Source: Variovorax ginsengisoli (GTDB taxonomy: Bacteria; Pseudomonadota; Gammaproteobacteria; Burkholderiales; Burkholderiaceae_C). From it: a stretch of 64,000 nucleotides of DNA. This document shows, one piece after another, positions 60,494 to 64,000 of this stretch. The stretch lies in NCBI RefSeq assembly GCF_030811835.1, contig NZ_JAUSRO010000004.1:62001-126000 (forward strand), read 5' to 3'. Numbering within the stretch: position 1 is the stretch's first letter; every line of letters begins with the position of its first letter. A program made the translations under genes and the position numbers. The notes beneath the pieces were generated by a model. It was not told the DNA's origin, did no database searches, and saw only the letters and a program-made list of their open reading frames with translations.

Positions 60494-60538
60494 GCGCAGG
60501 CTCGGCGGGTCAGCGCCTCCAGTTGCCCGGCGGGGAAA

Positions 60539-61177
60539 TCAGCGGATCAGCGGCACGCCGGTCTTGGCCTGCAGCGTGTCGAAGCTCACGCCCTCGGCCA
60601 GCTCCACCACCTTCAGGCCTTCGGGCGTCACGTCCATCACCGCCAGGTCGGTGATGATGCGGTCGACCACGCCCACGCCGGTCAGCGGCAGGGTGCACTG
60701 TTCGAGGATCTTCAGGTCCTCGGTGCCGTCTTTCTTCTTGGCAACGTGCTCCATCAGCACGATCACGCGCTTGACGCCAGCCACCAGGTCCATGGCGCCG
60801 CCCATGCCTTTCACCATCTTGCCGGGGATCATCCAATTGGCCAGGTCGCCCTTGGCGCTCACCTGCATGGCGCCCAGGATCGACAGGTTGATCTTGCCGC
60901 CGCGGATCATCGCGAAGCTGTCGTGGCTGCCGAAGATGGCGCTGCCCGGCAGTGTGGTCACGGTCTGCTTGCCGGCGTTGATCAGGTCGGCGTCGACGGC
61001 GTCGTCGGTCGGGAACGGACCGATGCCCAGCATGCCGTTCTCGCTCTGCAGCCAGACTTCCTTGTCGCCGGTGTGGTTGGCCACCAGCGTCGGGATGCCG
61101 ATGCCCAGGTTCACATAGAAGCCGTCTTCGAGTTCTTGTGCGGCACGGGCCGCCATCTGGTCTTGGGTCCAGGGCAT
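60539..61177 (-). CDS. 3-oxoacid CoA-transferase subunit B
   Basis: 212 residues. The catalytic Glu46 is in the conserved [27 protein letters not shown] precedes it and [19 protein letters not shown] follows. Second gene of the pair, one base after the A subunit stop. It transfers CoA between succinyl-CoA and a 3-oxoacid (acetoacetate or 3-oxoadipate). Which acid is used is not clear. Confidence 0.93.
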   Translation of the reverse strand: MPWTQDQMAARAAQELEDGFYVNLGIGIPTLVANHTGDKEVWLQSENGMLGIGPFPTDDAVDADLINAGKQTVTTLPGSAIFGSHDSFAMIRGGKINLSILGAMQVSAKGDLANWMIPGKMVKGMGGAMDLVAGVKRVIVLMEHVAKKKDGTEDLKILEQCTLPLTGVGVVDRIITDLAVMDVTPEGLKVVELAEGVSFDTLQAKTGVPLIR

Positions 61178-61178
61178 G

Positions 61179-61994
61179 TCAGGCTCCCTCTTTCTTGTTG
61201 GCGGGGACTTTCGGGACGGGGACTTCGTCGATCACCGCGGCCTGCGCGATCACGGCCTGCGCCTCGACCTTGGCAGCCTCGACATCGACTGGCGCTGCCG
61301 CGCTCACCGTGCGCTTCTCGATGCGCTTCTCGGGGGTGGCATTGAGCACGATGCGGTGCACGTAGATGCCCGGCAGGTGGATGTCGTCGGGGGCGAGTTC
61401 GCCGAGTTCGACGATCTTCTCGACCTCGACGATGCAGACCTTGCCGGCCATCGCCGCGGCCGGGTTGAAGTTGCGCGCCGTCAGGCGAAAGCGCAGGTTG
61501 CCGGAGGTGTCGGCCACGTCGGCCTTGACCAGGGCCACGTCGGGCACCAGCGAACGCTCCATGACGTACGTCTCGCCGTCGAAGTCGCGCAGCTCCTTGC
61601 CTTCGGCCACCTGCGTGCCCACGCCGGTCTTGGTGAAGAAGGCCGGAATGCCGGCACCGCCGGCGCGCAGCTTCTCGGCCAGCGTGCCCTGCGGCGTGAA
61701 TTCAAGTTCGAGTTCGCCGGCCAGGTACTGCCGCTCGAACTCCTTGTTCTCGCCGACGTAGCTGGCGATCATCTTCTTGATCTGCCGGGTCTCGAGCAGC
61801 TTGCCGAGGCCGAAGCCGTCGACGCCTGCGTTGTTCGAGACGCAGGTCAGGTCCTTGACGCCGCTGTCCTTGAGTGCCTCGATGAGCGCCTCCGGAATGC
61901 CGCACAGGCCGAAGCCGCCGACCGCGAGCATCTGCCCGTCGGCCACCACGCCCTGGAGCGCCGCCTCGGCGGAGGGATAAATCTTGTTCACCAT
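61179..61994 (-). CDS. 3-oxoacid CoA-transferase subunit A
   Basis: 271 residues. Family signatures are [17 protein letters not shown] at about 25-41 and [19 protein letters not shown]. The normal subunit ends near residue 235; here an extra Ala/Val-rich tail of about 35 residues ([31 protein letters not shown]) follows. It forms the heteromer with the B subunit and is divergent from a LuxR gene with a palindrome between. Confidence 0.92.
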   Translation of the reverse strand: MVNKIYPSAEAALQGVVADGQMLAVGGFGLCGIPEALIEALKDSGVKDLTCVSNNAGVDGFGLGKLLETRQIKKMIASYVGENKEFERQYLAGELELEFTPQGTLAEKLRAGGAGIPAFFTKTGVGTQVAEGKELRDFDGETYVMERSLVPDVALVKADVADTSGNLRFRLTARNFNPAAAMAGKVCIVEVEKIVELGELAPDDIHLPGIYVHRIVLNATPEKRIEKRTVSAAAPVDVEAAKVEAQAVIAQAAVIDEVPVPKVPANKKEGA

Positions 61995-62039
61995 GGCTTG
62001 TGATCCTCGCTCGGTGATGGTTGATGGAATGTCCAGACG

Positions 62040-62065
62040 ATACTACGTACTCGCATACGTAGTAT
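62040..62065. promoter_or_regulatory. perfect palindrome between CoA-transferase and LuxR genes
   Basis: ATACTACGTA (62040-62049), a 6-nt spacer, and TACGTAGTAT (62056-62065) are perfect 10-bp arms. The right end is 6 bp before the LuxR-type ATG, which lacks a ribosome site, and 46 bp upstream of the CoA-transferase start. Best explained as an operator of the divergent LuxR-type regulator controlling both sides. Confidence 0.7.
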
Positions 62066-62071
62066 TTCGTA

Positions 62072-62695
62072 ATGGAGACACCTGAGACCCGCCGCCCTGC
62101 CCGCCCGCCGTCGCACACCGACACGCACGCCGACATCGACTACCGGCTCGCCTTTGCGCACGCGCCGGTGGGCATGGTGCTGTCGCGCAACCGGACGATG
62201 GTCGACTGCAACGCACGGCTGTGCGAGATGTTCGGTGCCGATCGCGACGCGCTGATCGGCCAGTCCTTTCGCGTGCTTTACCCGAGCGTTGCCGAATTCG
62301 AGCGCATCGGCAAGCGCATGGAACCCATCCTGAACACAAAGGGCCGCTATGCCGACAACCGCATGATGCGGCGCGTCGGCGACCTGCACGGCGCGATGGC
62401 CGGCGAAACCTTCTGGTGCCACGTGACGGGCCATGCGCTCAATCGCGCCCTGCCGCACGAGGCCGGCATCTGGATCTTCGAAGACCTGGGCTCGCGGCGC
62501 GCGGGCAAGGCGGAACTCACACCCCGCGAGCGCGAGATCGCCGCGCAGGTGATGCAGGGGCTGACCTCCAAGGAGATCGGCCGTGCGCTGGGTATCAGCC
62601 ATCGCACGGTCGAGCTGCACCGTGCGCGCCTGATGCGCAAGTACACCGCCGCGACCACGGCCGAACTGGTGCAGAAGCTGATCAGCGGCCCTTGA
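62072..62695 (+). CDS. PAS-LuxR transcriptional regulator
   Basis: 207 residues. A PAS domain spans about 24-135 (LAFAHAPVGMVLSRNRTMVDCNARLCEMFG, GADRDALIGQSFRVLYPS) and a LuxR HTH ends the protein (LTPREREIAAQVMQGLTSKEIGRALGISHRTVELHRARLMRKY). No receiver or transmitter domain, so it probably senses a ligand through PAS. It overlaps the convergent FKBP gene by 14 bp. Likely regulates the CoA-transferase genes. Confidence 0.9.
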   Translation: METPETRRPARPPSHTDTHADIDYRLAFAHAPVGMVLSRNRTMVDCNARLCEMFGADRDALIGQSFRVLYPSVAEFERIGKRMEPILNTKGRYADNRMMRRVGDLHGAMAGETFWCHVTGHALNRALPHEAGIWIFEDLGSRRAGKAELTPREREIAAQVMQGLTSKEIGRALGISHRTVELHRARLMRKYTAATTAELVQKLISGP

Positions 62696-63104
62696 CCGCG
62701 ATGAGCTCGATCTCGAAATCCAGCGTCGCGTTCGGCGGGATCACGCCGCCCGCACCACGCGCACCGTAGGCAATGGCCGGCGGGCAGGTCAGCTTGGCCT
62801 TGCCGCCGACCTTCATCTTCTGCACGCCTTCAGTCCAGCAAGGGATCACGGCGTTGAGCGGGAATTCGGTCGGCTCGCCGCGCTTGTAGGAGCTGTCGAA
62901 CTCCTTGCCGCTGTCGGGAAAGGTGCCACGGTAGTGGACCTTCACGGTGTCGGTGGCCGCGGGCGAGGCGCCGGTGCCTTCCTTGAGCGACTGGTAGATC
63001 AGGCCACTGGGCGTGGTGACCGGCTTGGCCGGCGCCTGTGCCCAGGCGGTAGGCAGGACACACAGGGCGGTGGCGGCGGCAGCGGCGCAGAGAAGGAGTC
63101 GCAT
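62682..63104 (-). CDS. FKBP-type peptidyl-prolyl cis-trans isomerase
   Basis: 140 residues from the ATG at 63104, with a Sec signal (MRLLLCAAAAATALCVLPTAWA) and a single FKBP domain: TDTVKVHYRGTFPDSGKEFDSSYKRGEPTEFPLNAVIPCWTEGVQKMKVGGKAKLTCPPAIAYG and IPPNATLDFEIELI. The FKBP active-site residues Tyr, Phe, Asp and the Trp equivalent are in the expected places. It acts in the periplasm on protein folding. Confidence 0.92.
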   Translation of the reverse strand: MRLLLCAAAAATALCVLPTAWAQAPAKPVTTPSGLIYQSLKEGTGASPAATDTVKVHYRGTFPDSGKEFDSSYKRGEPTEFPLNAVIPCWTEGVQKMKVGGKAKLTCPPAIAYGARGAGGVIPPNATLDFEIELIAVKGR

Positions 63105-63175
63105 GAACGGTGGCTTTCGGAAAATGGAAAGCACCATTATTGCCATGCCGACCGTCGTGCCCGTGGGCGTGCCCG

Positions 63176-64000
63176 TCAGTGAGGGTTGCGGCGCGCCTCG
63201 CGCAGGGTCTGCGACGGCAGCTCGCCGAACAGGGTCTTGTACGCGTGCGAAAAGCGGCCCATGTGGAAGAAACCCCACTGCGCGGCCACGTCCTGCACAT
63301 TGACGTCGCAGGCCTCGGCACGCAACCGGCGTCGGCAGGCGTTGAGCCGCACCGCGCGCAGGAACTCGGTGGGCGATTCGCCAACCGCACCCTGGAAGTG
63401 GTTGTGCAAGGTGCGCGGTGTCACGTGCAGGCGTTCGCACAGCGCATCGACCGTGAGGTCGTGGTTCACCGGGTCGATGGCCAGCGAGCGCGCGGTCATC
63501 ACGGCCCGCAGCCGGCGACGCGCCGTCAGGTCGACGGCCTTTTGTTCGGCCGACTGGGCAGCGTCGCCCAACAGGCACAGCAGCCGGTCCGTCAATGCCT
63601 GAAGGGCCGTGCGGCCCCATTGCAGCGCGATCTCGCCGCTCGCGCCCAGGGCCAGCATCGACTCGATGGTCTGGCACAGCGCGGCATGGCGGTGCGCCGA
63701 CAGCACCGTGGCATGGGTCGAGCCGCTCGCCGTGGCGGGCCGAAGCAGTGCGCGCGCGCCCATGCGGTCCAATTGGTTGCCCAGCCACTCCTCGTCGATC
63801 ACCACGCCATAGATGCCGAAGTCCCGCGGCGTGCGCAGCACGAAACCGTCGTCGGCCCGCGCGCACAGCACACGGCGCTCGCGCTCCAGCGGCTGGGTGC
63901 TGCCAGAAAAGTGCAGTGGCGCGGCATTGCACGCATCGGGCACGCCGAACCAGATGGCACCGCGCCAGGGCAGGCAGCGCTGGCTGGTCTGTTGACCGGT
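63176..64000 (-). CDS. AraC-family transcriptional regulator (partial, 5' end outside)
   Basis: The frame is open to the window edge; about 275 residues are visible and the start is outside. The C-terminal HTH pair is LTVDALCERLHVTPRTLHNHFQGAVGESPTEFLRAVRLNACRRRL and VAAQWGFFHMGRFSHAYKTLFGELPSQTL. The N-terminal part looks like the ligand domain of AraC_binding_2-type or EutR-like regulators. Target unknown. Confidence 0.85.
   Translation of the reverse strand, partial: TGQQTSQRCLPWRGAIWFGVPDACNAAPLHFSGSTQPLERERRVLCARADDGFVLRTPRDFGIYGVVIDEEWLGNQLDRMGARALLRPATASGSTHATVLSAHRHAALCQTIESMLALGASGEIALQWGRTALQALTDRLLCLLGDAAQSAEQKAVDLTARRRLRAVMTARSLAIDPVNHDLTVDALCERLHVTPRTLHNHFQGAVGESPTEFLRAVRLNACRRRLRAEACDVNVQDVAAQWGFFHMGRFSHAYKTLFGELPSQTLREARRNPH

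Overview
The window reads as chromosome of a high-GC betaproteobacterium of the Comamonadaceae, most likely Variovorax or a close relative. This is inferred from overall gene content (hopanoid genes hpnCDE, Bug-type solute-binding proteins, the mmsA/acd/ech/mmsB valine cluster, an MprF/AcvB pair), from strong GC3 bias, and from an intergenic repeat of Comamonadaceae type. No rRNA, tRNA or CRISPR array was seen.

Layout. 1-2.7 kb: end of hpnC, then hpnD, hpnE and a small unknown gene. 2.7-9.2 kb: a six-gene leftward unit (PotABCD-like ABC transporter, GntR/FCD regulator, 2-oxoglutarate/Fe oxygenase) facing a nucleoside hydrolase across a GTATAC-centred palindrome. 9.2-13 kb: HAD hydrolase, hemH, upp and a lipoprotein nucleoside phosphorylase/nucleosidase. 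13-17.6 kb: mprF-acvB, with a cyclophilin-like gene overlapping the end of acvB. 17.7-23.3 kb: AraC regulator, DUF454 protein, lone ModA-like lipoprotein, hipBA, a 37-residue lipoprotein and a PRISE-type reductase. 23.3-27.7 kb: the large helicase gene lhr.

Accessory region, 27.7-33.9 kb. An AT-rich island carries a two-gene Hachiman anti-phage system (hamA, hamB). Its right edge cuts into a frameshifted ParE-like toxin next to an intact Phd/YefM antitoxin. A DUF4304 protein, an AbrB/PIN toxin-antitoxin pair, a 31-residue remnant of katG and a small protein with tandem MKP repeats follow.

33.9-42 kb: AraC regulator, lipase chaperone, lipase, then the valine-degradation operon mmsA-acd-ech-mmsB. 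42-46.1 kb: a decayed type I restriction-modification locus in which one deletion joins hsdM to the 3' part of hsdR out of frame and removes hsdS. It lies between mmsA and the LysR gene that probably regulates it.

46.2-64 kb: two LysR genes, an alpha/beta hydrolase with a Bug protein, a GH3 beta-glucosidase facing opgG, a three-gene membrane dehydrogenase (small Tat subunit, GMC flavoprotein, tri-haem cytochrome c), a DHA2 efflux pump, a two-subunit CoA-transferase facing a PAS-LuxR regulator across a perfect 10-bp-arm palindrome, an FKBP isomerase and the 3' part of an AraC regulator.

The Hachiman system is a known type. The least described items are the nucleoside hydrolase/oxygenase/transporter unit and the decay and insertion events around the defence genes. 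Database identity was not tested; family calls rest on motifs and remembered family patterns.
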